DNA from: Paralithodes platypus
Taxonomy: Eukaryota; Arthropoda; Malacostraca; Decapoda; Lithodidae
Direction of reading: 5' to 3'
Length of the DNA stretch: 64,000 nucleotides
Assembly (NCBI GenBank): GCA_032716605.1
Contig: CM064502.1
Span: forward strand, 54,928,368-54,992,367
In this document: positions 1 through 10,897 of the stretch, in pieces
How the letters are laid out: each line of letters opens with the position of its first letter
Numbering within the stretch: the first letter of the stretch is position 1
Notes under the pieces: model-generated
What the model was told of the DNA's origin: nothing
Databases searched by the model: none
The model's input: the letters and a program-made list of their open reading frames with translations, nothing else
Program-made: the position numbers and the translations under genes

Positions 1-1005
1 TCTTTTATGAGTACTTTTAATGTATTTTAAGCAATTTACTACTTGTTCTGATAGAGTTTTAGTGGTAGCAAATTTTGCTCCGGCAATAAAGCGATATTTA
101 TAAGGTCTTTTATGAAATTTAGGTAACATGTATAATTTTGCAATGCACTTGTTCTTATCAGAAAGTTTAATATCAAATATTATATTTTTCTTGGTATGTT
201 CATCGATTAAGTTATCAATATTCAGATTATTTTGAATTTCATAAACAGAATTACCGCAAATATTTTTACGTAATATGTTACCCTTAATACCTAATTCTTT
301 TTTCATATTTTCAAGATAAAATTTCTTACATGTGAAGCTATAATTATTGCTGGCTTTATCTACTGTAGTGATTACAAAATGTTTATGTAAATTTATTAAA
401 TCAGCTTTAAGCTTATTATAATTATAGTCTATAAAATCTGAAAGATTAAATTCATTTTTAAGCGAGAAAATTGTATTTCTAATTAACTTAATTAATAATT
501 TAGACCATGCTTCTAGTTCTCTCGCATTGCAGCACGCAATTTTTAACAATTTATCTTTTAATTTATTGACTGAAAAAACAATATCTTTTAAAATTATGTC
601 CCATGTTACTTTATTACTCCCTATTCTAAATTTAAACCCTTTACGACATAGCTCCGCTAATTTGTCGTTTGCAAAATGTTTAACTAGTTCTACATCACCT
701 GTTAATATGTGACATATCGGACTATAAATGAACTTTGCTAGTGCATCACGTCTGCTAGCTGGCATATCCATGACTCTTTCACACACGCATTTATTATTAT
801 TGAAAATATCATTATCTGAAAGATTTCCTAAAACTTTATTATAATTACAAATAATAGACCCAACAGGTCGTTCATATGAATACACTATTAATGGTTTGAA
901 ATCTTTACAACCATCTGGTAATATGGACTTAACTTTCTTTGAATTAATAAGACTGTTAACATTAATTTTGTCTAAAATTTTAGAGGAATAATTTAAAGTG
1001 GACAT
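1..1005 (-). CDS. Penelope-like element ORF, CxC linker and start of reverse transcriptase (runs off window start)
   Basis: Reading leftward from the ATG at 1005-1003, the frame stays open for 335 codons to base 1, so the stop lies outside the window. Residues 73-75 are a Cys-Val-Cys (CxC) motif. Near the end the protein reads YMLPKFHKRPYKYRFI, which fits the PLPK.HK-type start of Penelope/telomerase reverse transcriptases. The order here is GIY-YIG endonuclease, then CxC linker, then RT, as reported for the Naiad/Chlamys Penelope elements; canonical Penelope elements carry the endonuclease at the C-terminus. The start codon overlaps the stop of the upstream endonuclease frame (TAATG at 1007-1003). 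The main RT catalytic motifs would lie left of the window, so activity cannot be judged. The Naiad assignment is an inference from domain order plus CxC. Confidence 0.8.
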   Translation of the reverse strand, partial: MSTLNYSSKILDKINVNSLINSKKVKSILPDGCKDFKPLIVYSYERPVGSIICNYNKVLGNLSDNDIFNNNKCVCERVMDMPASRRDALAKFIYSPICHILTGDVELVKHFANDKLAELCRKGFKFRIGSNKVTWDIILKDIVFSVNKLKDKLLKIACCNARELEAWSKLLIKLIRNTIFSLKNEFNLSDFIDYNYNKLKADLINLHKHFVITTVDKASNNYSFTCKKFYLENMKKELGIKGNILRKNICGNSVYEIQNNLNIDNLIDEHTKKNIIFDIKLSDKNKCIAKLYMLPKFHKRPYKYRFIAGAKFATTKTLSEQVVNCLKYIKSTHKR

Positions 1006-1839
1006 TACTTATCTTTAATACGGTTATCTTTGGATTTCTTAGAATTAGCTCTAATATATCCCATAAAAGCAAAGACTATATTCTTAAATTTATTTGTGAA
1101 ATTATGTTTATTATTTAGAATATTTTCTATAAAAGGAGCAAAAACTTTTCTTTTGTAGGCCTTTCAATGAATCTTTTAATTTTTTAATTCCGAAATTTCG
1201 ATATAATGAATATAAATTATTAACAATAATTATAATATCAGACCTGCTTTTTTTTTTATTAAATGTATTTAGTCTTCTATTACCGTGTCTACCAGGTCTT
1301 CTGTTTAAAACAGGGAAGTTAAAATATGGGTTATTAAAATCGTTTTTTAATAAATCTTTATACAAAATGTTGCCTACATTTATTATTTGATTGTTAAGTC
1401 CAAATGGATAGATGGTCATTAATTTTCCAATCCAATAATTTTCTCTATCTAAAACATTTTGATTACTTTGAACAATTTCTATAATTTTGTATTTACAATC
1501 AAATTTAGTACAATCTGTGTTAAAATGCTTATATAGAAGAATCTTGGAGTCCATGCCGTTCTTAATTCCTGATCTATGCCCGTAGGCTCTTTCTCTTAAA
1601 CATTGTTCCGTCTTTCCAACATATTGTATACCACATTTCTCACAGGTTATTAAATAGATAACATTCTTTACTTTACATGGAGATGTTACATTAACAGAAG
1701 AATTTAGAAACAAAAATTTTGTATTGGTAATGTAACTTTTAAAAAATGTTTGATGTTCAAAATCAAATTCATTCACACAGAGTTTACATTTACAGTTATC
1801 AACGAAAAGACGCCGGTTATTTTCATTTTTATTTTTCAT
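1005..1839 (-). CDS. GIY-YIG endonuclease ORF of a Naiad-type Penelope-like element, one frameshift near its end
   Basis: The open frame runs from ATG 1839 to a stop at 1111 (242 aa). The nuclease core is recognisable: IYL at residues 61-63, YVGKT at 73-77, the Arg/His segment LRERAYGHRS at 81-90, and a catalytic-type Glu in the DRENYWIG motif at 131-138. C66 and C69 with downstream His residues fit the Zn-binding CCHH arrangement of Penelope endonucleases. After the T5 run near 1145-1149 the protein continues in another frame (FAPFIENIL onward) to a TAA at 1007-1005, so one extra T probably truncates the C-terminus. The enzyme would nick target DNA for target-primed reverse transcription in the nucleus. 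Neighbour: the RT frame follows with a 1-nt stop/start overlap. Confidence 0.82.
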
Positions 1840-2030
1840 TATTTAAGTTTTTATAATTTTGCCGGGTGCGTGGGTACATAGAATTTTCTGACACGTAGTC
1901 CGTGGCCGGTCCTGGTTCGTCAACGAGTACAAGTAAAGGAAGGGACAGTACATGGGGAACACGTCGTATACTAATGTTGCCACTAGTACAGACCGTCCTC
2001 ACAGAGACTCACAGGAGAGTCTCTCCTCAC
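1840..2030 (-). mobile_element. Putative 5' leader of the Penelope-like element
   Basis: This non-coding stretch lies between the endonuclease ATG and the outer edge of the palindrome. It contains a small hairpin (GAGACTC...GAGTCTC, about 2005-2024). It has no counterpart beyond the other palindrome arm (after 19290), so the element junction is probably close to 2030. I see no canonical hammerhead core here, in keeping with the reported lack of one in Naiads. Confidence 0.45.
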
Positions 2031-2347
2031 AGGAGAAAATTGTGAAGCAAGCTTTAGTTTAATCTTTAAAGAAGTTATATTAGTTTGTATAGTCTAAATA
2101 GATCAGGTGCCAAGGAGTTTAGTTTTGTTACAATAATTACTAAATTCTTATGAAATCAATATAATTCTTTAATGCTAATATATTTAATAACTTTGTTTAA
2201 AGTTTTGCAATTCTGTGTTCAACAGGATTGGCCCGGTGTGCAGGAAGAACGGAAACCCGAACAAGTAACCTTGAAAACTTCGACCCTACACTGGCTGGAT
2301 TGAAAATTAAGGCTTCCACACCTCCACTCAGCACTACGCCAACTTAA

Positions 2348-2695
2348 GGGGAGACGGACCGTTTTTATGGTCTATTAATTCATTTATTACTTTATTTCAT
2401 AGTTTTCTCGCTAGACCTCTATCAAGCTTTGGGAATCACCCCCTAGATACCCCTTAAAGATAAATTTGTAAATTTTTCGGTAGAGAAATAAACCGGCCGA
2501 AGGCCGATTCCTCCTAAAATTACAGGCTCGCTATTGCTCGCCAGGAAAAATACACCTAAATGGCACAAAGGGTCCTAATATTTACAGAAATGGGGTGACA
2601 AGTCATAAAATCTCCAAACTAATGAAATCAGTCTTAAAATCAACTAGTGGGGCTAAACATTAGGGAGAAGGGGACCAGAAAATCAGTGTCTCCCC
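2348..2695. mobile_element. TTAA-flanked foldback MITE (family F), left arm
   Basis: A 348-bp element lies between TTAA at 2344-2347 and TTAA at 2696-2699. Its ends are inverted repeats starting GGGGAGAC. Inside are the family landmarks GGCTCGCTATTGCTCGCCAGG and the GGCCGAAGGCC hairpin. No ORF, so it would be moved by another element's transposase. The partner copy is at 18618-18966. Confidence 0.7.
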
Positions 2696-3162
2696 TTAAG
2701 GAATCAACACCTCCACTCGGCACTACGTCAACTTAAGGCTTCCACACCTCCACCACTCGGCACTACAGCAACGGACAAGAACCTGGTCGACCTCTACTTC
2801 TATTTATTTTACTCAGGCCCATTCTCCGTTTTTTATATATTTAGTTTCTACTAAAGTAAAACTCAATCTTGTTCTACCCTTCACTTGCTCAAAATAGTTT
2901 AAAAGTATAGTGTTCATATATAGCCTACTCTTACATAATTGTAATGCAAGACTTGCAAAATAAACAAACCAAAACTTGGACGAACACCGTAAAAAGACAA
3001 CATATCAAAATCGCTGTGGAAACCACGCTTCAGCAAAATAATTCTTTTTAAATACTCAATCAATTTAAAGACTGTTCCACACTAAGTGCGGTTCTGGTCT
3101 CGCGCCCTAATGGTAGTGCTCCAGGCAGCGCTGTTCAGAGCTGCCTTACATTTAGTGTTTTT

Positions 3163-3238
3163 AAGTCCTGGTGGTGTAATGGTTAAGGTGTCTACAAATC
3201 TGTGTGTGATGACCCAGGTTCGAATCCCGGGGTATCAC
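3163..3238 (+). repeat. tRNA-derived SINE-like unit, type C
   Basis: It contains a pol III A-box-like block (TGGTGTAATGGTTAAGG) and a B box (GGTTCGAATCC). The acceptor stem does not pair, so it is a tRNA-derived repeat, not a functional tRNA. The palindromic partner is at 18093-18166 on the minus strand. Confidence 0.6.
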
Positions 3239-5056
3239 TTAATTGCTTTCATTAATTTCAATTAAGGTGTTTGGTGGTGTGGTGAAATTTATTAAATCTA
3301 GATTATTTATTAACTATCCGACTATATGATCTGATCCCTTGGTGTAGCTCCCATGTTCACGAACTTTGATATTTTCACCTAATCTACTTAAGTTTAAGTT
3401 CTGGTCACTAAATTTTTTATGATGAACCCTTAGGTGCACCTATAGTTTCCAATCAAAGTTTTTTCCCCACTCCCTAAGTATATCTCGGCTCACTCAGAGC
3501 CAGTTTTGTGCCCGGCGATAATTTGGTTGGGACTTTTTTTTATCCACTAAAAAATCCTTGTATTTGGATTAATGAGGTACCATCGGCTTAGTTATTGATT
3601 TAACTTTAAGATAAGCAAATAAAAACAGAATAAATTCAAAACAACCACATTGGGGCACTCCGAAATAAGAATTTTAAAAAATAATTGAAATACCTTATCT
3701 CAAACTCGCGCTAGCTCAAAATTTTGCCCACATTTTTGATTTGCATACATATATGGAAGCGGAATTTAATGAGGATTCCACTGGCAACTTCAGAATTACT
3801 ATAATCCAAATAGTTACCGAGATACACTAATAAATGTGAAAGTATCGAACAACAGACTGAGCTGTATTCTGCTCTCTTCCCAGCCAGCCGTGAATAAACC
3901 GTTAAACTGAGGGGGTTGCCAATTGTACCCATTGAACTAGACTTAATACTTAATATCTATACCAGATATGACGCGCGTCAGACGAAAACCTAATTTTTGG
4001 CGAATATTTTTAAGTTTAATGACTCTGAAAGTCATCGTGCGCTTAGGAAAAAAAATACCTAATGACTGAACGAGTCATCGTGCGCCAAAGGGTTGATATA
4101 ACTTTCAAAACAATTATATTTATATCTTTGTAAGATTATTAGTAGTCAATAAATTCTAAATTTTATTGTATTGTATTATAATCAACCTTTGTGTACCGTG
4201 CATAAAATAAACTTAAGGAATCAAAGTTTTTAATGTATATATGAATATGCTTTGGCAGTGACCAAGTTGTGAAATGTCCGTATTATTAACTTCATAAGAT
4301 TATAAGTTGCTTTTATGTTTTACTAGTTTTGGTTTGTTTATTTTGCAAGTTTTATATCATCACTTAATTCTGGTTGGTTTATAACCTAAATTTATCTGGT
4401 AAGACAAGTCATTGGAAGGAATTTTGGTTAAAAAGTTTGAGTTATGTAAATCAGGTTTAGCCCAGTTAAAAGAATAAGAATGTAATATAGTAATGGAAGA
4501 TCATAAATATTATATAATCGCAAAGCAATAGTTAAATCTGTACCCAAAATATAGTTAGAAGGTTGACAAATGCGGTATTGCAGAAAGAGGCCATTATACT
4601 ATTGTTCAAAGTAGTTTGTACAAAATAAATAATTTAAGACTATTTTCTAATGCCCTCAGTCTAGAATTTTTCAACCCTTCCAAGCTTTTATTTATAAATT
4701 ATTATTTTACTTAAGCTTAGTTTCCACAGCGATTTTGATTAGTTGTCTTTTTACTGTTCATATAAGTTTTAGTTAGTTTATTTTGCAAGTTTTAAATTAT
4801 ATGTAAAAGTATAGGTCTAAAATCTATTCGCCATTTAATAAGCGAGGTTGCTGTTAAATATTAAAATTTAATTATCTTAATGCCTTCAAGAAGTCTAAAA
4901 AAAAATTATACCTGTATAGCTTTAAACCAACATGAGTTAGTAGAATTAAAGTAAAAAATTTTTTTTTTTTTTAGATGTAATTCCTGGTTTAGCCCATTAA
5001 TCCTAGATTTTTATGGGTTCCAATGATGGTTCTTAAAATTAAACCGCATAGTCCTA

Positions 5057-5446
5057 TCTATATAATATTTACGGTTGTCTGTCTGTTCTTTATAAGAGGC
5101 CGCAGTTTTTAAGCTAGAGCGTTCATACTTGGTATGCTAGTAAGGGGGTCCCTAGGCAGGTATTAGCGAGAGAAAAAAAAATCTCCAGGGTGAAAGGGAA
5201 AAAAAATGGGCGCAAAATCGGAAAAAGGTCAGTTTGGGGCAGAAGGAGGCCTCCGATCAAAAAGGTGTATGGAACGAAAGTTTTTCGCAGACCCCCAAAA
5301 TGGGGGTACAGAGGAGGATCCAAAATCGGAGGTCATATAGCGGCCGAAATAGAGGTCGCCGTTTAATGAGGCACAGGGAGGTAGAGGCCGGTGATTATTG
5401 TAGTATTGATGGTGATTACCCGGGCAACGCCGGGTACCCCTGCTAG
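5057..5446 (+). mobile_element. Non-autonomous Helitron with empty-site partner
   Basis: The 390-bp insert begins TCTATATAAT directly after A5056 and ends CTGCTAG directly before T5447. These are Helitron hallmarks: 5' TC, 3' CTRR, A|T target, no target duplication. Just inside the 3' end is a hairpin, ACCCGG-GCAACG-CCGGGT (about 5418-5435). The right palindrome arm carries the uninterrupted site (GTCCTA|TTTTGTT, junction 16901/16902, minus strand). There is no Rep/helicase coding, so it depends on an autonomous partner. Short open frames across it look spurious. Confidence 0.88.
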
Positions 5447-6662
5447 TTTTGTTATAAACTCGCTTTCTTGAAGAAATTATTTTGTTAGTGTTTCCACACA
5501 GCGATTTTGATGAGGTCTTTTGTCTTTACTATTAGTCTAAGTATTAGTTTGTTTTGAAAGTTTTCCATAATTCATTTTACACCAGTAATGGGCTCTGGTT
5601 AAGTGTTGTGCATAATTATAGTAGTACATTAATTTCAATTCCCTTTAGAATTTTCAATAGCTCAAAACCTGTTCTTTTATTTATAAATTATTTTGCTTGA
5701 ACATTTTTCCACATAGCTATTTTTATAAGTTTAGTCTTAACTGTTTCAAGTTTTAGTTTGTATATTTTGCAAGTTTTAAATTATAAAGTAGTAATAATTG
5801 GACGAACTTCTCAATTTAGTAGATTCTTTTTGACATTAATTTTAATGGTTGAGTTATTGAATGTAGTTTTTAAATACAAAGGTATAGGTATTAAACTGAT
5901 CCTAATCGGCTTATGTTATAAACTTACAGAAATGAGACTATTGTTTAAAGTAGTTTGTACAAATATATAATTTGTATATGCCTTCATTATATATTCCTGA
6001 TTATTTTAAGCATTATTTAGATTATAATTATAGTGGGATTGGGCCTGAGTATGTACTGTATATAGATAGATTTCCACATAGCGATTTTGATTAGTTTGTG
6101 TTTATCTTGCAAGTTTTGGTTTGTATATTTTGCAAGCTTTGGTTTGTTTATTTAGCAAGTTTTACATCCTAATGAAAATTCTTTCTAATTACTCCATAAG
6201 TTGATAGGGGAGTTTGTGAATAAATATGAATATAAGCAGATAGTCGCGTTAGTCTTTTAGCCAAATTAAATTAAATTAAATCTGATTCTAATTACTGGCA
6301 GGTCTCTTACTTATTTCATGGGAATTTTAAAACTTATATTTTATTAGATTATTTGATTGGAAGGTAACTTTAAATTAAATATTTAGGTTAATTGGCAGTT
6401 TTGCTTTTATCTTGTATCGTCCCAGTTTTGGTTTGTTTATTTTGAAAGTTTTACATTATAGCGATTTTGATTAGTTATTTTGCTTATATCTTGTATCGTC
6501 CCAGTTTAGTTTGTTTATTTTAAAAGTTTTACATTCTAATTTGTTCCTGCGGTTCAGCGTTGTCTCGCCTTTTCCTTGTTGACTGTAGCTCTTTCGCATT
6601 TCTGTCCATTGAAATCGTTCCTTCGCTGCCCTAGTCTTGCCGATATTCTTTTGGAATTTGTT

Positions 6663-6733
6663 TTGGTGGTGTAATAGATTAGATGCTTATGTTCTGGGTG
6701 TGGTGTCCTGAGTTCGAATCCCGGGAGGACCAT
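6663..6733 (+). repeat. tRNA-Gln-like SINE head (type A)
   Basis: The A-box-like GGTGGTGTAATAGATTAGATG and the B box GAGTTCGAATCCCGGGAGGACCA resemble the 3' half of a tRNA-Gln, including the AGGACCA acceptor strand. The 5' acceptor strand is lost. The SINE tail continues after an inserted module M copy (6741-6823) with the TACATTGGGGTTTGTAATTGATGATTAATG segment. Confidence 0.6.
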
Positions 6734-7141
6734 ATGCTTTTGTTATAACCGATTTTGATTAGTTATTTTGCCTTTATACTGTATTGTCTGTCCCAGTTTT
6801 GGTTTAATTTTGCAAGTTTTAAATTTTAATTTATTAGCACATTGAAGTACATTGGGGTTTGTAATTGATGATTAATGTGAAGAACGGGGTGTTAATTATT
6901 TCCTTAGACCACATTATCCTTCCTTAATCAAATTCACTTCCTTGCCGATATTGGGTTAGCTTTATTTTGTTTTATTTATAAATTTTATTATGGCAAGCGT
7001 TTTTTTCACATAGCGATTTTGATTAGTTATTTTGCCTTTATATCGTCTTTGTCCCAGTTTTGGTTTGTTTAGTTTGCAAGTTTTAAATTTTAATTTATTT
7101 CTAAGTTTCCATTCTGTTTAGTTGTCAATCTGCTATAACTG

Positions 7142-7268
7142 TTGGTGGTGTAATGGTTTAGATGCTGATGTTCTGGGTGTGGTGTCCTGAGTTTGAATCC
7201 TGGGAGGACCATATGTTTTTATTAGTTTATTAAAGTACATTGGAGTTTGTAATTTATTATTAATGTTA
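7142..7268 (+). repeat. tRNA-Gln-like SINE (type A), uninterrupted
   Basis: Same head as at 6663, followed directly by the tail TTTATTAAAGTACATTGG...TTATTAATG. This intact copy shows where module M entered the 6663 copy. The palindromic partner is at about 15100-15235 (minus). Confidence 0.6.
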
Positions 7269-7519
7269 AGAAAGGGGTGTTTCTTATTATAGTTATTAGT
7301 TTTGTCTTTACCGTGTTGTCCAAGTTTTGGTTTGTTTATTAAGTATTAAATTATAATAGTACTTAGAATATCTTGCTTTTTGTTATCTTCTGATCTCAAA
7401 GTTCTGCCTAACCTTATCCTCTCCATTCCTTTTTGGGTACTTTTAAGCTTTACACTTTGTTATACTCAAAGTTTCAGATCTATTAATAAGTATATGGAAG
7501 ACTCATTGGTTGTATACTT

Positions 7520-7655
7520 TAATTTTTAGTGACTGGTAGCTTGCCTAGGTGTTTGTCTTTTGTTTGTGTTCATTGTTTTGTCGTGTTATGCCTATTCTGG
7601 CTCTGTCTAGAGTCTGCCACCCCCCCCCCCCCCCCCAAAAAAAAAAGAAGAAAAA
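7520..7655 (+). repeat. SINE fragment 'GGCTCTGTCT..GTCGGCCACC' type with poly-C tract
   Basis: It contains TGGCTCTGTCTAGAGTCTGCCACC, then a C-run (about 7621-7636) and an A-rich tract. The same core recurs at 14770-14880 (palindrome partner), 22380, 25590, 41800, 58040, 60000, 63080 and 63830. It is non-coding. Confidence 0.5.
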
Positions 7656-8091
7656 GAAAAATAGGAAAAGTGGGGATTGTACCAGATTATATAGAATATA
7701 ATAGCTTGCGTTTCATATTGGAGCAGTTTAAAATTGTAAAGCTTGCAAAATAAATAAAACTAAAAAAATTGCACTCCATGCCTATCCTTTGCTCGATTTT
7801 TCTAGTGATGTATTTAACTTTTTTCACTATTTGTTGTAGTTGAATAAGATGATTGGTGTTTGTTTTATTTACATTTTCAATCTTATGTTAAGGCTATTTT
7901 CATCCATAATTTGTTGTATCCTCCTTCCCCCCCCCCCCTTTTATATGAATTTTCCTGTTGACTTCGCACAATCAGTTAGGTTCACATTTTTAAGTTTTCT
8001 TTTACTTCGACCATTCTTGTCCTAGTCATACAAATATTTCTATAATTTTCAAAGGTTAATTCCTCTATACATACATAAAAGTTTAAAGACT

Positions 8092-10020
8092 GTTTTGACC
8101 ACAGAAAATGTGGTTTGTCTCGAGTCATAAATTGCGGCTTTCCAGGTGGCCCTGTCGAAGGCTGCCTCTTATAGAGATCGAACTGGAGTACCCGAGCACA
8201 TGTCATTCTAGGTCCACCCCTACCTGACCTTTCTTGTTCAACTGCTAGATTATTTTTAATTCTAGTTCTTTCATATTCATATTTGCACTTTTTCTTTTAC
8301 CTTTTGTGTAGCTTTCATTTCACTCCTTTCCAGTTATACTGGATATTTTGGTTTTTCATACTTTCTCAAACAATTTTTTGTTTTGTCCTCCCTGGAAAAA
8401 TCCTGCTAAAGGATGGCCATGACATAAATGTCTCCAGGCTACTTTGTCAAGACATGCTTCCTTTGCCTGTACCACAATGCCCCTTCCACTACGTGGAAGT
8501 TTTTCCTCTATGTATTTTTCCACTTTCTTTTCCCATACCAAAGGTAGTCTAACACTACTAGCTGCTCCACCCACACTCCTATCTTTCTTGGCATTCTGTC
8601 TTCATTCATTCTCTGAACATTTTACCATACTGTATTTCCATAGTACAGCTCCCTAGTACAGTACTTGAAACTTTCTATATCTATCGCCCGACGCCGTGAT
8701 CCCCGAAGGGGTGGCCACGAACGAACCGCCCCCATGCACCTCTGTCCCCAGTCAGTCGACGCCCCTCCCCCCAACCAGCACCGCCTTCGTTCATGTAGTT
8801 CCTCACTCCATCCTTCCACCTCATATTCGGTCTACCTCTCCTCAATCTTCATTCTCTCTTTCCATACGTTCCATATGGCCGAACCATCTCAAGTTGTTCC
8901 TTTTCACACTTTCCAGCACATCTACCTCCACACCACACCACCTCACTTCCTCATTAGTCTGTCTATCCCTCCATGTAACTCCGCACGCACTCCTTAAGTA
9001 ATTCATTTCCACTGCTCTCACTCTTGGTCTGAGTCTCAACCAACGTCCATGCTTCGCTTCCGGAAAAACTTTCAATGAATTTCAATTGAAACTCAATCTC
9101 TTCCAATACCTAATTTCTCATTTTTGCAACTTTTCTAATGTTCTTTCTTAATGTTCTTTAATTCTATATTTTGCGTAAATATCTATGGGTTCGTGCATTC
9201 TTCTCTCAAACACCATTACCTTGCATTGACTTCTATCTTTTTGCATACTGTCTAAGTCTGACCATTCTCTGAAGTTCTTCCACATTTTCCGGCATATAAA
9301 CATTTTAAGATCTTTCACTCTTCACTCTGATTCCAGCCTAGCGCCTATACCCATTAATCGCGTCCTACATTCTCAAATCACTCCATGTGCATATTGAACC
9401 ATGGTGACATGAATCATCCCTGCCTTATTTCTACATTGACCTCAAAACTCTCGCTTAACTTCTCTCCTACCTTCACATTTGCCATTGTATTCCTATAGAT
9501 TTTTTGTATTGCCATTAGCAACTATTGTCCCGCACCATATGCTGTTGACACATCCCACAGACCCTCCCAATCTACTTTGTCGTAGGCCTTTTCTAAATCA
9601 TTGAATGCGCATTGAGGCTATCTGGTCAATGCAGCCCCTGCCCTTTCATGCCTATTTTGTAATGTTATCTTCTGAAGTCTTGCGTATACCTTTTCAGGTA
9701 TGCTAAGCAAGCTAATTCCCCTATAACTTTCACTCGTTACTACCCTTCCCTTTGTACAGGGGTACTATCACTGCTTTCCTTTTTCCCATGCTAATTTACA
9801 TAACTTCTGCATCATATCAACAGCTTATTCTCCCATATCTCCGCATTTTACCTTTGCCTATTATAATATTTGTCTGTTTATCGGTCTTTCATCTACTGTT
9901 TATTTCTACCTGTCTCCATTCCCATGGAGATCTTTGCCTTTCCCCTACTCTTTATTTATCGAAATTCCATCCCCGACTTTCCAAAAAATGTGGTTCTCTA
10001 AGGACTTAAATCTATCCTCT
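8092..10020 (-). pseudogene. Decayed non-LTR retrotransposon (RT to C-terminal region), left arm
   Basis: Minus-strand fragments in order: an RT-like region (about 9.2-9.8 kb), a C-terminal block with YLRSACGVTWRDRQTNEEVR and LRWFGHMERMER (9075-8842), then WEKKVEKYIEEKLP and ACLDKVAWRHLCHGHPLAG (about 8530-8400). This domain string follows the RT in a widespread LINE type; I do not assign the clade. Many stops and frameshifts break the frame. The 3' part (8092-8215) matches repeats at 57815 and 3070. The palindromic partner at 12.8-14.3 kb lacks the segment equivalent to 8676-9094. Confidence 0.7.
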
Positions 10021-10654
10021 CATCGAAATTCTGCACACTAAGATTTGTAAAACTTTCACCAAACTAGATGACTTTGACTCTTGGTACAAGTAAAGAGTTA
10101 CAATAATTGACCTTAACAATATTTAATTTATGCGACTTAAATTTTATATGAATTTTTACCCAGCAAATTTAAGTTTCTCGCATGACCTGCTTATTGATTT
10201 TATAACTTTCAAAATATACCAAAACAGGTACGTCACAGTATAGACAAAACTTATACAAATGTTTAAATGTATTCATTAACCTATAAATAATTAATGAAAA
10301 CTAATATGAATTTATGATAAATGTTTTGATGGCCTTATTAATAATCAAGAACTTTAAATTGAAGAAAATAACTTTTTTTTTTGTATTTATTTCTGTCGAA
10401 GGGTATACATTGAACTTCACACGGTAAATAAATTTACAATGACCGCATGTTTTGGGCACATGTACTCCACCTGGTGGGTATGTAGGTAAAAAGTACCTAT
10501 ATACTGTAAAAACAAAAATACAATATAAAGTAATGTAATATTTGTTAATGCTAGAAATATATTCCATGGGAAAAAATAACAAAATATTAAAAATTTATCG
10601 CTAATAAATATATGGACCTGGAAAGTGTTTTTTAGTAACCCTATTCATGCATAT

Positions 10655-10839
10655 GTATCAAATCCCCCCCCCCCCCCTGAGGTACGGGGTAAATATATGG
10701 AGGTGGAGATCCCCCTCTCTGGTAATTACATGAAAGTGGAGAGGGCCAAACCCCCCCCCCCCCAGGTTATGGGGTAAATATATGAAAGTGAAGACTCACC
10801 CCCTTACTCTTTTGGGGTATGGGGTAAATATATGAAAGT

Positions 10840-10897
<58 letters not shown>

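Larger units (their letters stand above)
4320..7345 (+). repeat. Cluster of about ten copies of short repeat 'module M' (left arm)
   Basis: Copies near 4322, 4724, 5500, 5700, 6068, 6420, 6462, 6746, 7006 and 7300 share a core of about 85-130 bp. It starts near TTTCCACATAGCGATTTTGAT, passes through CAAGTTTTGGTTTGTTTATTTTGC and ends in AAGTTTTAAATTATAAT. There are no coding frames. I do not recognise the family and see no clear terminal inverted repeats. The copy at 6741-6823 interrupts the tail of a tRNA-like SINE, so the unit appears to be mobile. Confidence 0.7.

Noticed and set aside
3163..3238. Functional tRNA gene
   Set aside because: A and B boxes are present but the acceptor strands do not pair, and many diverged copies share SINE tails; the same applies to the other tRNA-like units.
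5234..5446. 70-codon ORF in the left arm
   Set aside because: It lies wholly inside the non-autonomous Helitron and ends at its terminal hairpin; no motif.
8665..9001. Two overlapping plus-strand ORFs of about 100 codons
   Set aside because: They are antisense shadows of the minus-strand LINE C-terminal block, whose motifs are recognisable.
10301..10582. 93-codon minus ORF
   Set aside because: The partner sequence in the other palindrome arm has diverged without clear coding constraint; no family motif.
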